DNA of 64,000 nucleotides from Cacajao melanocephalus (GCA_963573385.1 CAUYLG010048349.1:17517-81516); one strand, 5' to 3'; positions 39,834 through 53,625 are shown, counted from the stretch's first letter. Numbers and translations: made by a program. The notes: a model not told the origin generated them from the letters alone.

Positions 39834-39881
39834 GAAGCTGCCAGGAGAGCAGAGGCAGAAGCTGCCAGGAGAGCAGAGGCA
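39834..39881. repeat. 24-bp perfect tandem duplication
   Basis: The unit beginning gaagctgccaggagagcag occurs twice with no mismatch. The 24-base length keeps the surrounding frame open. Confidence 0.95.
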
Positions 39882-40150
39882 GAGAGTGGAAGGAGCTAAG
39901 CTGGTTCTAAGTCATTTGCTGCGGACCCCTGTCCTCAGATATACTCTCTTCATGGGAACCAAATCGTATCTGACTGCTTTCCAGGATAACTTGAGCCGTC
40001 TGATATTCGAGAAGAATACAATGATCCAGAAGATGTATTAACACTCTGTTCTCTAATTTTCTAGAATAAGTCAGATCATTGACAAACGACATACTTGGAG
40101 TATATTTGCTTCCTGCAGAAAGACCTTTACTAGGTTTAGTAATTGGTTAT
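39882..40150. other. Unannotated non-coding DNA
   Basis: Nothing is recognised. Confidence 0.5.
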
Positions 40151-40165
40151 AGCTTGTGCCTTTTT

Positions 40166-40422
<257 letters not shown>

Positions 40423-40499
40423 AGCTTATGTCTTTTTGAAGGAGTGTTACGGGAAAGGTCCACTTGAAGGATGTTTTTGTGTCATTTACTTATTAATTA

Positions 40500-40614
40500 A
40501 TTAAGATGGGAGGTCTTGCTATGTTGCCCAGACTGGTCTCAAATCCCTGGGTTTAAGCAATCCTCCTGCCCCCACCTCCCAGGTAGCTAGGACTACAGGT
40601 GTGTTGCCACCACA
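40500..40614 (-). mobile_element. Alu monomer-like fragment, antisense
   Basis: 'ggaggtcttgctatgttgcc' to 'gctaggactacaggtgtg' resembles part of an antisense Alu or a FLAM/FRAM-type monomer. It is only about 115 bp and old. Confidence 0.65.
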
Positions 40615-40633
40615 CTCAGCTCCCTTTACTTTT

Positions 40634-40852
<219 letters not shown>

Positions 40853-41164
40853 TAACGGTTTTAAATTTACAGAACAGTTGCAAAGATAGTTCAAGGAGTT
40901 CCCGTATGCCTTGCATCTAGTTTCCACTATCATTAGCACCTTACAATAGCGTAGTACATTAGTTACAATGAACAAGCCGATGTTGATACAGTATATCAAC
41001 CAGAATCCATACAAGTTTTCATTTTTCTTTAGTTTTTACCCAGTGTCCTTTTTCTATTCCAAGATCCCATGCTGTATTACTTGTGCTGTTAGGTGTCTGG
41101 ATCCTCCACGGCAATTTCTTAGACTTTTCCTTGTTTCCATTATGAAACACTTCAGGCATACCAA

Positions 41165-41166
<2 letters not shown>

Positions 41167-41198
<32 letters not shown>
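41167..41198. repeat. (TG)n microsatellite
   Basis: About 16 TG units inside the L1ME relic. Confidence 0.96.
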
Positions 41199-41201
<3 letters not shown>

Positions 41202-41384
41202 GGATACCAGTATAACCAGCATTCAGCTCTTGAAGCAGAATATGACGAACGTGATTGAAGCCTCATGTATACCCCTCTCGATCTCTTTCTCTTTCCCTCT
41301 TCAAGGACAACTATCTTCAATTTGGGGCTTTTGTCCCAGGCACACTTGGAAACAACTATATATAATGTTGCTTTGCATATTTTA

Positions 41385-41675
41385 TTTTATCAAGACAGAG
41401 TCTCGCTCTGTAGCCCAGGCTGGAATGCAGTGGTATGATTGTGGTTCACTGTAGCGTCTTCCTCCCTGGGCTCAGGTGATTCTCCCACCTCAGCCTGCTG
41501 AGTAGCTGGAACTAAAGGTGTGTGCCACTGTGCCCACCTAATTTTGAAAAACATTTTGTAGATATGAGGTTTTGCATGTTGCCCAGGGTGGTCTTGAATT
41601 CCCGGGTTCAAACGATCCTCCCTCCTTGGCCTCCCCAAGTGTCAGGACTACAGGTGTGAGCAACCGCCCCCAGCC
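41385..41675 (-). mobile_element. Alu (J-like), antisense, nested in L1ME
   Basis: Diverged Alu from 'aagacagagtctcgctctgt' to 'gcaaccgcccccagcc'. Sixteen-base duplications at 41369 and 41676 (tgctttgcatatttta, tgctttgcacatttta) differ at one base. Confidence 0.96.
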
Positions 41676-41964
41676 TGCTTTGCACATTTTAAAACAATAT
41701 GAGTATTATGAGCATTGCTATGCAGTTTGCTTTTTTTTTCATGTAACATTTTTTAATCTGCATTGCTCGAATGTATCTAGTTTCTAAATCAGACTCTCTT
41801 GTATGACTCCCCTCTCTCGTTGATGGATATCTAGGTGTTTTCCTTTCTGTAATTATCATGGTCATGGTGCTGAACAGACACTCCTTACAAGTCCCTTCTG
41901 CATGTGAGCAAGCATTCTACCTTGAGGCTTGGGGAGAGGGATTTTGGGGTTTCAAATTTTATCC

Positions 41965-42200
41965 TTAACAAAGCAGTTTATTCATTCATTCGGTAAATAT
42001 TGATGGACTGTGTAAAAACTGAGCCAGGCTCTAGAGGTAAACAGAACAGAAATAAACCCTCACTCATGAGTTTACAATCTAATTGGGAAAACAAACATGA
42101 AAGAAGTAATTAAAGATATGTATGTAGTATACAGCTGTATCATACAAATAAAGAACAATACATTGTGTTGTGTACCATGGAAAAAACATAAGGCTTATTA
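41965..42200 (-). mobile_element. LINE-2 (L2) 3' fragment, antisense
   Basis: 'ttattcattcattcggtaaa', 'ggctctagaggtaaacagaa' and 'gagtttacaatctaattggg' are the antisense 3' end of L2. Confidence 0.82.
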
Positions 42201-43371
42201 AGAGATGTTTCTTAATGTTTCTTGTATCATAAATTACCTGAAGAATTTCTGGCCAGGAAAATGCTACTCTCCTACTGAATATATGTGCTTTGTTTATCTA
42301 ACAGTGGAAGCAATGTAAAGCAAACTGTTTCTTTTTTTGCCTTGGCTACTAGGAATCTCTCATGTAAATGCCGTGCCCTGCTGCAGTTCCTGGACCATCC
42401 CAGCTACATTTAGTATATTTATATTTTGGCTTTTTAAATAAATGGTTTTCATACTGTTCTACGTCTTGTTTTGCATGCTGAATCATTGTGAATGTAATGA
42501 GGTACAGATTTTGGAGAGAGGACAAGACATTGTTAAGCGGTTGGTCACCCCCACTTTTCAGAGACAAATGACCTTGCCTTTACTTGGTTTGGTTGTGTTT
42601 GTGTAGGGATCTTACTATATTCGCATGCTTGCTTCACTTCAATGTAAATTTATGAAATTTATTATCCATCAAGAGTCAATTTGTCTTCTAAATATTTCAC
42701 TTAGATGATGATTTGGTTTTAATCACCACCAACACACACACAAACAAAAAACTCCTTAGCAATTCCATTTGGCTGTACTATCTTTAGGCACATTTGTCTT
42801 GCTTTAACTCCTCTCTTTTTTTTTTTTTTAACAGACATTTAGTTTTCTGTGACATTGTTTACTTTCATTATACCTTAATTATGGGATTCTGATCACCATG
42901 GAGGAGTAGGAGAGACAATAAATGGGGCTTTGTGGGTGATTAAATGCTAAAGCAAAGCTGAGATCTTTGATAAGCACAACAGTTGTTTCTGCCAGTATAT
43001 TTCAAAGGCAAGAATATTGTTGCAATTACACAACAAGCAAGGGGGGAGAAACACGTCCCACAAATCACTCTGATATTTTTCTTAATTACTGTGCTTTTGA
43101 AAGCCTAATGCTCTTTCTTTTGATGTTTTTTTGACTGTCAGCCGGAGTAGTTGGCTCTTCCTTGGTACAATGCTATTTAAATGACAGGTCCTTTCTCAGT
43201 GCGAACGTGTCAGCTATCTAAATGAGTGGTTGAAAATGTACCTCCGCATCAACCTTGTGGACCATGGTATGGTCTGATGAAAATGATGTTTGAGCAGCTG
43301 TGATTGAGCTCAGTCTTGCAAAACCTTATTGAGTTTTAACAAATAATTTAGCAGTATTAAACAGAAGTGTA
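42201..43371. other. Repeat-poor stretch, candidate conserved non-coding DNA
   Basis: About 1.1 kb with no recognised transposon in a window that is otherwise densely filled. It contains several homeodomain- or GATA-type short motifs (ttaattatgg, ttaattactg, gataag, tgacag). Motifs of this size are common, so regulatory function is only a possibility. A T run at 42821-42832 and a CA-rich patch at 42731 are present. Confidence 0.35.
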
Positions 43372-43690
43372 TTTGGCTGCAGGTAATAGAAAACTGAATC
43401 ATTGGTGGTTTTAACAAGTAGTTTTCTTTTTCTCCCGTGACACAGCTTGGCAATACTGTTGTGCCTTCTGCTCTACTTTTCGTAGTATTTCAGCTTTTAT
43501 CCTTGGACCTTTTGCATCAAGATTGCAAAATGGCTGGTCTGATTGCAGATTTTCTAGGGAGGGAGGTGCAAAGTGGTGGTGCTGGCCACAGCTGTCCTTC
43601 TTTGTCAGGACAGCAAAAGTTTCATCAGAACTCCCCTGTGGACTGCTCTCTTCATCTGACATGGCTGTAACGGTGTCACGTTGGCTGCAC
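43372..43690 (+). mobile_element. Old interspersed repeat, family not assigned
   Basis: 'tttggctgcaggtaatagaa' opens like the copy at 30376. The rest is diverged. Open frames on both strands (minus 43411-43662, plus 43437-43670) lie within it and show no protein family signal. Confidence 0.45.
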
Positions 43691-44087
43691 CTATTTCAAA
43701 GAAAGCTCAGAAAGTTGGGTATTTCACAGACACATTAAAATTTTAAACAAAGGCAAGGGCATTCACAAGGAATAGAGAGGGAATGTTTGCTGCTGGGGCA
43801 AGTAACTGCCAGTCATCAGCCTGTTATGTCCTGTACACATACATAGAGTTTTGCCGTGCAGCAGCAAATGTAAAAATGAATGTCATCACCGTGAAAGTGG
43901 AAAAGCATAGTTTAATGTCATGTGAATGCCATAATTGAAATGAAAAGATAGGAAATGCTGGTGCACTGTCTACATTAATGTATTTGGTTGTTGACTTTAT
44001 TACATAAAAGATACTTTTGCTTTGTTTCAGAAGATTTTGCCTTTGTTTTTTCCCAGCTAAAAATGGAACTTTAAAAATAATGAAGAG
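43691..44087. other. Unannotated non-coding DNA
   Basis: Nothing is recognised. Confidence 0.5.
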
Positions 44088-44399
44088 GGCCAGGTGTGGT
44101 GGCCCCTGCCTGTAATCCCTGCACTTTGGGAGGCCAAGGCAGGCAGATCACTTGAGGTCAGGAGTTCAACACCAGCCTGGCCAACATGGCGAAACCCCGT
44201 CTCTACTAAAAAATACAAAAAAATGAGTCGGCTATGCTGGCACACACCTGTAATCCTAGCTCCTCAGGAGGCCGAGGCAGGGAGAATCACTTGAACCCGG
44301 GAGGTGGAGGTTGCAGTGAGCTGAGGTCATGCCACTGGACTCTAGCCTGGGTGACAGAGTGAGACTTCATCTCAAAAAAAAAAAAAAAAAAAAAAAAAA
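44088..44399 (+). mobile_element. Alu, full-length, sense
   Basis: Starts ggccaggtgtggtggcccct and ends in an A tail of about 26 bases. No clear target duplication is visible. Confidence 0.96.
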
Positions 44400-45010
44400 C
44401 CACACACAGACATATGAAATGGAGCTTATTAATTCTGTGTATATTCACAGAAAATGCATACTTTTATGCCTTGATTAGGTGATCAGGAGGAAAAGGAGCC
44501 CAGAGATAATTAACAACTATGCTAAAAAACAAAAAAAAGCCCTCAGTTTGGCTGCAAATTTCAGTATCATTTACCATATTGCCACAGGTGGAAAAGACTC
44601 TTCTTTGATTTCAGGTTTTCCTTGGCATCCCTTTTCTGGTTATGGTCTTGGTCTGTACTCAAGACATGGGTTTTGTGGGTGGCCTGAGCTCAGCCAGTTG
44701 GTCTCATTGGCGTCTCTTACACTTTGGCTCTCAAATGGTAGCTGGGGCTCCTACACATGGCATCTCCATGTAGCTTAGGCTTGTCACAGTCTGGTGGCTG
44801 GGTTCTCAGCCTGAAGTTTCCAAGAGACCAAGGGGGATGTTGCAAACCTTTTGACCTGGGCTTGCAAGTCATGAAGCATCTACCTTCTGTTGGTTGTGCT
44901 GGATAGCCCAGAGGAAGGGGCAGGTACACAGGGCATGGATACCTAGAGGCATGGTTCATTAGGGACCATCTTTGGAGATAAACAACCACAGTCTCCTTCC
45001 TTCTCTTGGG
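44400..45010 (+). mobile_element. Possible old LTR- or DNA-transposon-like repeat, not assigned
   Basis: The part from about 44640 ('gtgggtggcctgagctcagc', 'ttctcagcctgaagtttcca', 'tgacctgggcttgcaagtca') resembles an old, common mammalian repeat that also seems present at 52374 and 62530. I cannot name the family. Confidence 0.4.
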
Positions 45011-45719
45011 GATTGAAAGGATTATCAAAAGCTGGTCAGAAAAAGAAGCAAGGCATGAGGATACTGCTGCTGTTGCATGTATGTAGTAGGGAATGAACCC
45101 AGAATGCCAAGAGCTGCCATCCTAATACCCTCAAGTGTCCTTTTCATGCCGTTGGAAACTTGACAGTAGTAATTGGGAGTGAGTTGAAATCTTGAGCTTT
45201 CTACTTTGTATTGTTCTTTTCAGAACAAAAAGAAGTAAACATTAACTTTAAAAAAATGCTTTTGATATTAATAGTTAAAATGTGCAGCAATTCCAAGCTC
45301 AAATCAAAACCAGCCCTGAACTTTGCTGTGCAGTTTCTATTCTCTGTGTGTGGCTCTCTCCTCTTGTGTGAGTGGCTGAGCAGAGAATGCTCCATTCCAA
45401 AACAAATAGAATTCATTTTATTAACAGCATCTTTATTTGTGCCAAGAACACAGGGACACAGTAAGCACATCTGAATGTACCATCGGCAGGTCGAATCATT
45501 GTCTTTACATTGATCTTTGGTGAGTTTTTACATGTGTTGCTTTTCATTTGAATGAATGGCAATAGAGCAAGTTTTAGGAATCCTTAGGGATCTCTAGAGA
45601 TTCCTGTCTTGCTAGGAAACAGGAAGGCCGTAATTAGCAAAGACCAAGAATGAAGAGGTGGAAAAGAGGGTAGGTGGCTGTCTTGCTGTAAACTACTAAT
45701 TTTCACCATTCAGCGTCTC
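45011..45719. other. Unannotated non-coding DNA
   Basis: Frames on both strands at 45201-45474 show no protein signal; no repeat is recognised. Confidence 0.5.
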
Positions 45720-45945
45720 GGCCTGTGTTGCTGCTGCTACCTGGATCACCCTTCCTCCTCCTCCTCTGCCTGGAAGACTCCCACTTACCCCAGATGCAGC
45801 CCAGCTGCTGGCTTCTGCATGCAGCCCAGCTCTTCTCACTGGACAGGGTGACTTCTTGTCCCCCACACTCACAAATGCTGTACCTGTCACTTTGTCTCTG
45901 TATTCCTTCCCCAGATTATAGCTTCTTAGGAACAGGGACCAGCTG
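45720..45945 (+). mobile_element. LINE-2 (L2) fragment, sense
   Basis: 'cctcctctgcctggaagact' followed later by 'agattatagcttcttaggaa' and 'cagggaccagctgtta' follows the L2 3' region, with loss of internal blocks. Confidence 0.65.
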
Positions 45946-47134
45946 TTAGCCTGATACCATCAGCCAAGCAAAGTGTAGCATGCAGAGGTTTGGCAAAACT
46001 TGGAAAGTGGGAATATGTAGTCAACTACATCAGTCATTTTTCTGATGTTTGGTAGCAATTCTGTTAGGTGGCTTATACCTCTCCTGGACCCACACAAAGC
46101 AAATTCTAAAAATAACAAACTGACCATATAAACTTTTCCAAAAGCCCGGGATGGGGGAGATGTAATAATATCCCAACACAATTGTACTGTTGTTCATTTC
46201 ACCTTTGTCACCTAGAGCAACCCTCTCCATCTTTTCCAAAACCTCCCCCATCCCCGTGATCTCATGTGGGAGCCCAGTCCTCCTGGAAGGGTCCTCTTTG
46301 AACCCTGTGGACCCTTCCCCCAGATGCCTCTGGTGCCTCGATGTCACAGCATTTGCTGTCATTTCACTTTCCTGGCCTCTTGGCTAAGACAATAAGCTCC
46401 CATCCTTGCTTTTTCTCTGTCCCCTGAAAGGGGCGAAGTCATGTGGACATGTGGCAGCCGCTCACTATTGGCTCTCTGCTCAACCCTAGCACTTGCCAGG
46501 CCATATGCTATCAGGCAGGGGGAATTTGTTCTTTTGATGGTGTGGAGACAGGGGCAGAGTTTAGTGGCATTGTTCTTCTTTAGCTTAACGAGCACAAACT
46601 GTCAGAGTTTGGACCGAATTTTTCTTGCAGATATATTTTGATTGACATGCCTAGGGTTTTTAGAGATAATTGGAAGAGTTGCCAACATTTAACAATCAGG
46701 AGACTGTACATAAAAATACAGAGTTCCCATTTCTCTCAAAAATTTGGAAGTTTTGGCGAAATTGGGCCCCAATTACCAAAAATTGCTTCTAACCAAGCAG
46801 TAACTATTCCCTTCACACAGAACAAGCCTCCCTTCCCTCATTCCCTGTAAAATTTTACCGCATGTTCTCCTGTTTCATTTGTGTTACCTGCCTCATTTGT
46901 GGATACATTGTTCTAGGAAAATGTCTATCATATGTGCTGCTGTACTGCTAAGTGCCTAGAGCCCTAGTACCCACAGGGCAGACAGAAGCTAACCTGGTGT
47001 ATACAGAGCTTACATGTGCATTTCTTTCTTATTGTACACATTTTAAAAGGCATCAGTCTCTGTCCATGCATCCTTAGAATTGTATGGCTTTTTCATGATT
47101 TGGTGTATTCAATAAGGATCAAATAGTTTGTTTT
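45946..47134. other. Unannotated non-coding DNA
   Basis: No repeat or gene is recognised in about 1.2 kb. Overlapping frames near 46030-46640 occur on both strands without a family signal. Confidence 0.5.
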
Positions 47135-47310
47135 TATTGACTATTTACTATATATTCATTACTGTTCTAAATATAAACTCATGAATCTCACAGAAACTCT
47201 GAGATGGGTGCTTCACTGTCTCCATTTTACAGATGAGAAGCGGTTTTACTACCAGGTCACACAGCCGGGAAGTAGACTAGCTAATGTTTGAACTCAAGCA
47301 CAGGAGGAGG
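47135..47310 (-). mobile_element. MIR SINE, antisense
   Basis: 'tctccattttacagatgaga' then 'ccaggtcacacagccgggaa' is the antisense MIR core. Confidence 0.9.
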
Positions 47311-47564
47311 GAGTAACACATCTTTCAGATTTATTTCCAGGACAGTATCATTTTCTTTAAATGTTTGTTTTGTGGGCACTTAAATGAGCTCCCAGTTAGA
47401 AACACCCATTTCCAGGGAGTGTGCTTGCCCTAGACAAAGTTTGGGGCAGATGTACTCAGACAGCTCTGCCATTGACCATGTAAGGAACGCTCCTTCACCC
47501 TGCCTTGTGGCTTTGTCTGGGATTATTTGTTTTTAGACTTTTTGTTTTGTTCCCTTTTCATGAA

Positions 47565-47755
47565 AGCGACAGTAGTGATAGTCATAGTAGTTAGTAGTCG
47601 TGGTTACTTTTGTTGAGCACTTACAGTGCCAAATGTAGTAAGCACTTTCAAACTGTATTACTCTCCCCATTTTATAGATGAATGCATGGAGGCTTAGATA
47701 GCTAAGTAATTTACTTAAGATTATACCACTAGTAAAATGGCAGAGGATTCCTCTG
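47565..47755 (-). mobile_element. MIR SINE, antisense
   Basis: 'gttgagcacttacagtgcca', 'cccattttatagatgaatgc' and 'aagtaatttacttaagatta' give a near full-length antisense MIR. It lies 250 bp from the previous copy in the same orientation. Confidence 0.9.
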
Positions 47756-48348
47756 CAAAGCTGTAAACGAGCTTCCTTAATATATTCCTAGCAGCTCAGT
47801 TACATGGAGTCTTTAAGGTGTCAGCCTAACTCACCAGGAGATGAACGTCATGTTTGAGACAAAACCCTATGGTAGTAAATAACGTATATTTGTCTGACCA
47901 CATCATCTGAGCATCTCTCTACATTCTTTGGCTGTGCTGTCTTCATTGGAGATGGCTCTGGCAGGGTAGGATCTGAGTGTTTGCAGCCTCCCAAGGAGGT
48001 GTCTCTGAAATTCTAATGTCAGAGGCATAACCAACACAGCGCTTGGGAAACTTGAGTATTACCCTGTGAGTGATGGGGACTTCTTGAAAGATCCTAAACA
48101 CAGAAAAGCCATAATCAGGTTGGTGTTTCATGGATTTGGTTCCAAAAGCCAAGCAGAGAGGGGGTCACCAGCACAGTAGTAAGAGTCAGGGAAATTGGTT
48201 GAGACTGTTTTGTAGAGGGGAGGGGTGAGTGAAGAGCAAAGAGATGGTGAAGAGATGGGTAGGTTTGAGAGAGTCTTAGAAGGTAGTAAGGCAAGGCCTG
48301 GTAGGAGGGGAATGATTTCCAGTTTTACAGTTTGGACAGCAACATGTA
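47756..48348. other. Unannotated non-coding DNA
   Basis: Part of 48160-48330 is purine-rich and resembles antisense L2 (for example 'gggaggggtgagtgaagagc') but I cannot fix it. Confidence 0.4.
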
Positions 48349-48365
48349 TAAGAAAGAACATGAGG

Positions 48366-48676
<311 letters not shown>

Positions 48677-48807
48677 CTAAGAAGGCATCGTGGGGACAGG
48701 GGAGTGAAGAATCATAAATTCAGTTTTGAACGTCAGTTTGAGGTACTCTGTGACTTTCAGTTGAAGATGTCACAAGATTACAAGGAGCTCCCAGTGTCTT
48801 TTCCAGC

Positions 48808-48880
48808 TTACTCAGTAAATATTTGTTCCCTAAATGAATTCATGATTTCCACAGTTACTCAGTAAATATTTGTTTTCTAA
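48808..48880. repeat. 47-bp imperfect tandem pair
   Basis: ttactcagtaaatatttgtt occurs at 48808 and 48855, followed in both by ctaaRtgaat. It looks like a duplicated L2 3' end. Confidence 0.85.
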
Positions 48881-49003
48881 GTGAATCTATCTGTAAGCAA
48901 CTCAAGTAATATCTACTCCTACCATTTATCTTAGTGTTTGAATTTCACCTCCAACCAATTAAATAAAAGTCTCTGGGAGACAGAACCTAGCCATTGACAT
49001 TTA

Positions 49004-49335
<332 letters not shown>

Positions 49336-49509
49336 CTTTTCGTCCACAGATACTCTAATTTGTGGTCTGACAGCCACGGCTTCAGTTTTAATGAAACAAC
49401 CGATGAAACAGGTCTACTGAGATATTCTTTTAGTCATCCATCAATTTTATTTTTGAGTGTCTACCACTGTTTTGAGCTCCATGCAGCTTACAAGTAAGCA
49501 CTGATGTGT

Positions 49510-49588
49510 TCACTTCTGTGTTCTTAGTGCCAGAACAGTACCTGGCACAGAATAGGTGCTCAATAAATACTTGTAGAATAAATGAATG
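49510..49588 (+). mobile_element. LINE-2 (L2) 3' end, sense
   Basis: 'agtacctggcacagaatagg' and 'tgctcaataaatacttgtag' plus a (aatgaatg) tail is the canonical L2 terminus. Confidence 0.9.
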
Positions 49589-49808
49589 TCTTATGATTCG
49601 TAGCACTTAGAGAAGACTATGCTGTAGTAATGTACCACCATCAGTGTCTGTAGCTGCAGCAGGAGGCTTTCTGCTTCTGAGGCCCCTGGGTCTGGACTGT
49701 TGTGCTGTTATCCTCTCATGTTTCTTCAAGACAGAGGAGCATGAATCTAGCTTTGCGAAGTGAACACTTGGATGCATACTGTGTGTCTGTGTTCCCAAGT
49801 ACATTCTT

Positions 49809-50490
<682 letters not shown>

Positions 50491-51074
50491 TTCTCTGATC
50501 CCTTGATCTCCGATCCCTTTCCATCCTCTTCTCTATTACCTGCCCTCCACCTGCATCACTGGAGTTGGCTTCTTGGTGTTGACAAACCTTTTAATACTCA
50601 AATTGATGAAAAGAGCAGCTGAGAAGGGGCTTTTGTAGGTAGTGGTTATCCGTGTCTGCTGCTTGAATATTCTTTGCCATTGGGTTTCTGAAAAGGTAGT
50701 CCCACATTGAACATGGTTCTGGCTGAGAAACAGCAAGTCTGTCTGTTCATCTCTGGGTATATTCAAGACATCTCTCTGACTGTATTCCGTAGGTCCCTGC
50801 CAGTGACTCGCTGCTTCTCTAGAAAGCCCCCTTTAGAAGTTGAAAAACATTCTAATTCCTAACACAGTAGCTGTTGCTATTTTCCTATTTACATTTTTTT
50901 TTCTTGCTTTTGTGTATCTTCTGCTTTACCAAAATCCATTTACATAAACAATATAACAATAGGTACAGGAAATATGAATAAAGAAATATCAAAAACCTTA
51001 GAAGAAATAAAAATAAAAACTCAAGGATTGGAAAAGAATTCTAAAATCTCAAGGCTGACCAAGCTGGGGTTTTT
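50491..51074. other. Unannotated non-coding DNA
   Basis: Nothing is recognised; an A-rich patch lies near 50960-51040. Confidence 0.5.
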
Positions 51075-51270
51075 TTTCTTGCGTATTTATTGTAGTTCTA
51101 CCATGTGCCAGATTTTGGATACTTTCTTTTAATCACAGAACTTTACCAGATAAGTGTTATCTCCATTTTCCAGATGAGAACACTTAGGCGCCGAAGCTCA
51201 AGAGCACGTGCTGTTAGATGGTAGAATCAAGACTTTCATTTAGTGTGCCTGACTGTAAAGCACCTTTCCT
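51075..51270 (-). mobile_element. MIR SINE, antisense
   Basis: 'gttctaccatgtgccagatt' and 'tctccattttccagatgaga' are in antisense MIR order. Confidence 0.88.
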
Positions 51271-52373
51271 TGGTCTAAAGACCGGTGATAGTTCCTAATG
51301 AAAGTTTTCACATGTGCACAATGAAACAAGAAAATGAAGACCGTGTAGAAGATTTTTGATAAAGCAACGTACAATTAACTTTAAGAAACCTGTTCATTAT
51401 TTTTAAATACCTCTATTGGCTAAAGGTTGGCAATCTAACATCAGACTCCTAATTATTATTATTTTTTTCTTAAAAGTCTACTCGTTCGTCAAATCACAAG
51501 GTCAGACTCAGGGATCATGATTTAACAGTGGAACAGAACAGAGTATTTAAAGCTGGGAATGTTCCAGAAAAGCCAGATTTACAAGATTGTCTTAAGGCCC
51601 CAAGGAAGAACCAAAGATTTGGCTTGCTGCTCAGAGTTAAACACTTCTACAAAATACCTTAGGAGGAATCTGAGAGCTCCGTTATTTCAGACTTTTGAAA
51701 TAACCCTTTCTTGTCGCTCATATAACAGTACCTGTCTCTCAGGAAGCTAGGCCTTCCTTACAATGGTAATAGCTGACCTGTGGAGCCCTTTCACATTGCT
51801 TTATAGCAATTCCAGTGCCTGCCTTTCCCATTGGGAATCTAAGCTTGTATCACCTTTTAAAATGTCTTCAAGAGTCAATATGTGGATATCTGAGTGTCAA
51901 ATGTGGCATGTACTATATTTAAGTATCACTTAGGAAGAAAAGCAAAACCATCAGCTCCTTGAAATGATTTTTAAATTAACGTTTTGGTGGAAAAGTCCCA
52001 TTTTATCTGTGCAACTTAATACTCTTTGTGCAATTTTAGCCAACTTCTAGAAAACACAGGAGAAAAACAACAACTTTCATTATCTCTTTTTCTCTGAATA
52101 GCAGTAATCATCAAACCAACCTCTACCATTTTCTTGTTCTCTTGAACTTATGTATTTTTGTATATGCAACAACTTAGGGAAAAAACATAATATCAGAAAA
52201 AAAAAGTTTTCCCCTAAGAAAGTTAGAGAAAATCATAAGTATAGTGTGCTAATTAAGGAACAAAAATCAAGTTGTGAAAGGTTTCTTACCCAGATTGAAA
52301 TGAATAGGCCTGGGCTTGTTCTCACAGAGGAGACAGGGCTCCTGGAAGTATGGTAGAAGCATCCAAGGCCACT
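51271..52373. other. Unannotated non-coding DNA
   Basis: About 1.1 kb without a recognised repeat or gene. Confidence 0.5.
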
Positions 52374-52510
52374 TGCAGCCTAGACTCAGAAATGACACAT
52401 TATCACTTCCGCCATATTCCATTGATCAAAGAAAGCCATTGAAGCCAGCCCAGGTTCAAAGGGTGGAGGAAACAGATGTTGCCTATGAGAGAAGGATTTT
52501 GATCATTTTT
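52374..52510 (+). mobile_element. Old repeat fragment, family not assigned
   Basis: 'tatcacttccgccatattcc' and 'attgatcaaagaaagccatt' followed by 'ccagcccaggttcaaaggg' are landmarks of an old, common mammalian repeat also hinted at near 44640 and 62530. Confidence 0.55.
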
Positions 52511-52549
52511 ACAATTTACTGAAAAAGTGACTTGGTCCTAGGCTATTAA

Positions 52550-52640
52550 TCAATTTAAATGAGTTAATGTAGGTAAAGCTCTTAGAATGCCTAGTGCATG
52601 ATAATTGCTGATTTGCTGCTTATTATTATTGTATTATTTT
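52550..52640 (+). mobile_element. MIR SINE 3' fragment, sense
   Basis: 'aatgagttaatgtaggtaaa' and 'gctcttagaatgcctagtgc' then a TTA-rich end is the sense 3' part of MIR. Confidence 0.8.
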
Positions 52641-53454
52641 CTCTAGGCGTCTCCCCCAGGAGCATATTGAATGTCCTTTGATCTTCGGTTTTGTATTAAA
52701 AAACGATGTGGAAGGAACAACAGTGACTTTTCAGACCCTGCAAATGCTGCTGATGGGCGGGTATTCTAGAGATGTTTCTCTGGCTCCCATGGGCGCTCCC
52801 TGTTTTGCTCTCTCTCCCCTAGGTGGCGCTGTCGGGGATCCCCAGCTGTCTCGTATCATGCTTTTCCTTTCCTCTCTGTCAAAACGAATTCTCATTCTTG
52901 ATTCTTACCACTGCAGTGTTTACCAACTGTGAGTGATATATTTCCCTTTTAAAGGAAAGCAGTCTTGTGAATTTAGTTGTTGATTTATATTTTTATTACT
53001 TAAATATGTACAAACATGAAACTATGTATAAACTAATTATGCTTTCTCATAGCTTTTATGCATTTATAAAATAAAGGAAATGAAACTTGAACAGAACAGA
53101 TTTAAAAGTTAAAGAAAACTTCAGCATTTCAAAATAGCAGCATTAACCTAACATGACAGATGAGGTTATTTTTACTAAAACTACATCCAGACGCAAAGCC
53201 ACTGCTGCCTTCGATGCCTGTTTTCCCACACCTTCTCTGTGTGTATTACTGCAAGCTCTTTGAATACAGTGTGCTGTGAAATTATCTGACCTTTGTTTGT
53301 CCTGAAAGCATCATTTAGATATCAAGCCCATCTCTTTTCACTTCTCTTTAGCTTATAAGAATTAACAGGGCACCACGTGGTGTCAAGTTGGTTATAAACA
53401 TAAATACGACAACCGAAGTCACCCAACAGTGCTTGGTTATAAGATGGCTGTTTC
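52641..53454. other. Unannotated repeat-poor DNA
   Basis: No repeat recognised. It contains a 12-bp palindromic E-box (caccacgtggtg) at 53371-53382. Confidence 0.45.
53371..53382. promoter_or_regulatory. Palindromic E-box motif
   Basis: caccacgtggtg is a perfect 12-bp palindrome around CACGTG, the core recognised by USF/MYC/CLOCK-type bHLH factors. Whether it is bound cannot be told from sequence. Confidence 0.3.
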
Positions 53455-53625
53455 ATTTAGTGCCTCTCAAATGTTAATGTGCAGGTAACTCAGTGGGGGT
53501 CTTGTTAAAATGCTCACTTCGGTACAGAAGGGCAGGGGTAGGGTACAGAATTCTGCATTTTAAAGAAGCTCTCAGGTTATGCCTGTTGGTTGATCTGGGG
53601 ATGACACTTTGAGTACAGGGATCTG
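53455..53625 (+). mobile_element. MER5A-like hAT-Charlie relic
   Basis: 'agtgcctctcaaatgttaat', 'cagaattctgcattttaaag' and 'gacactttgagtacaggg' follow MER5A order. Confidence 0.82.

Noticed and set aside
43411..43662. Acidic 83-codon minus-strand frame
   Set aside because: It falls in an old interspersed repeat and shows no known domain.
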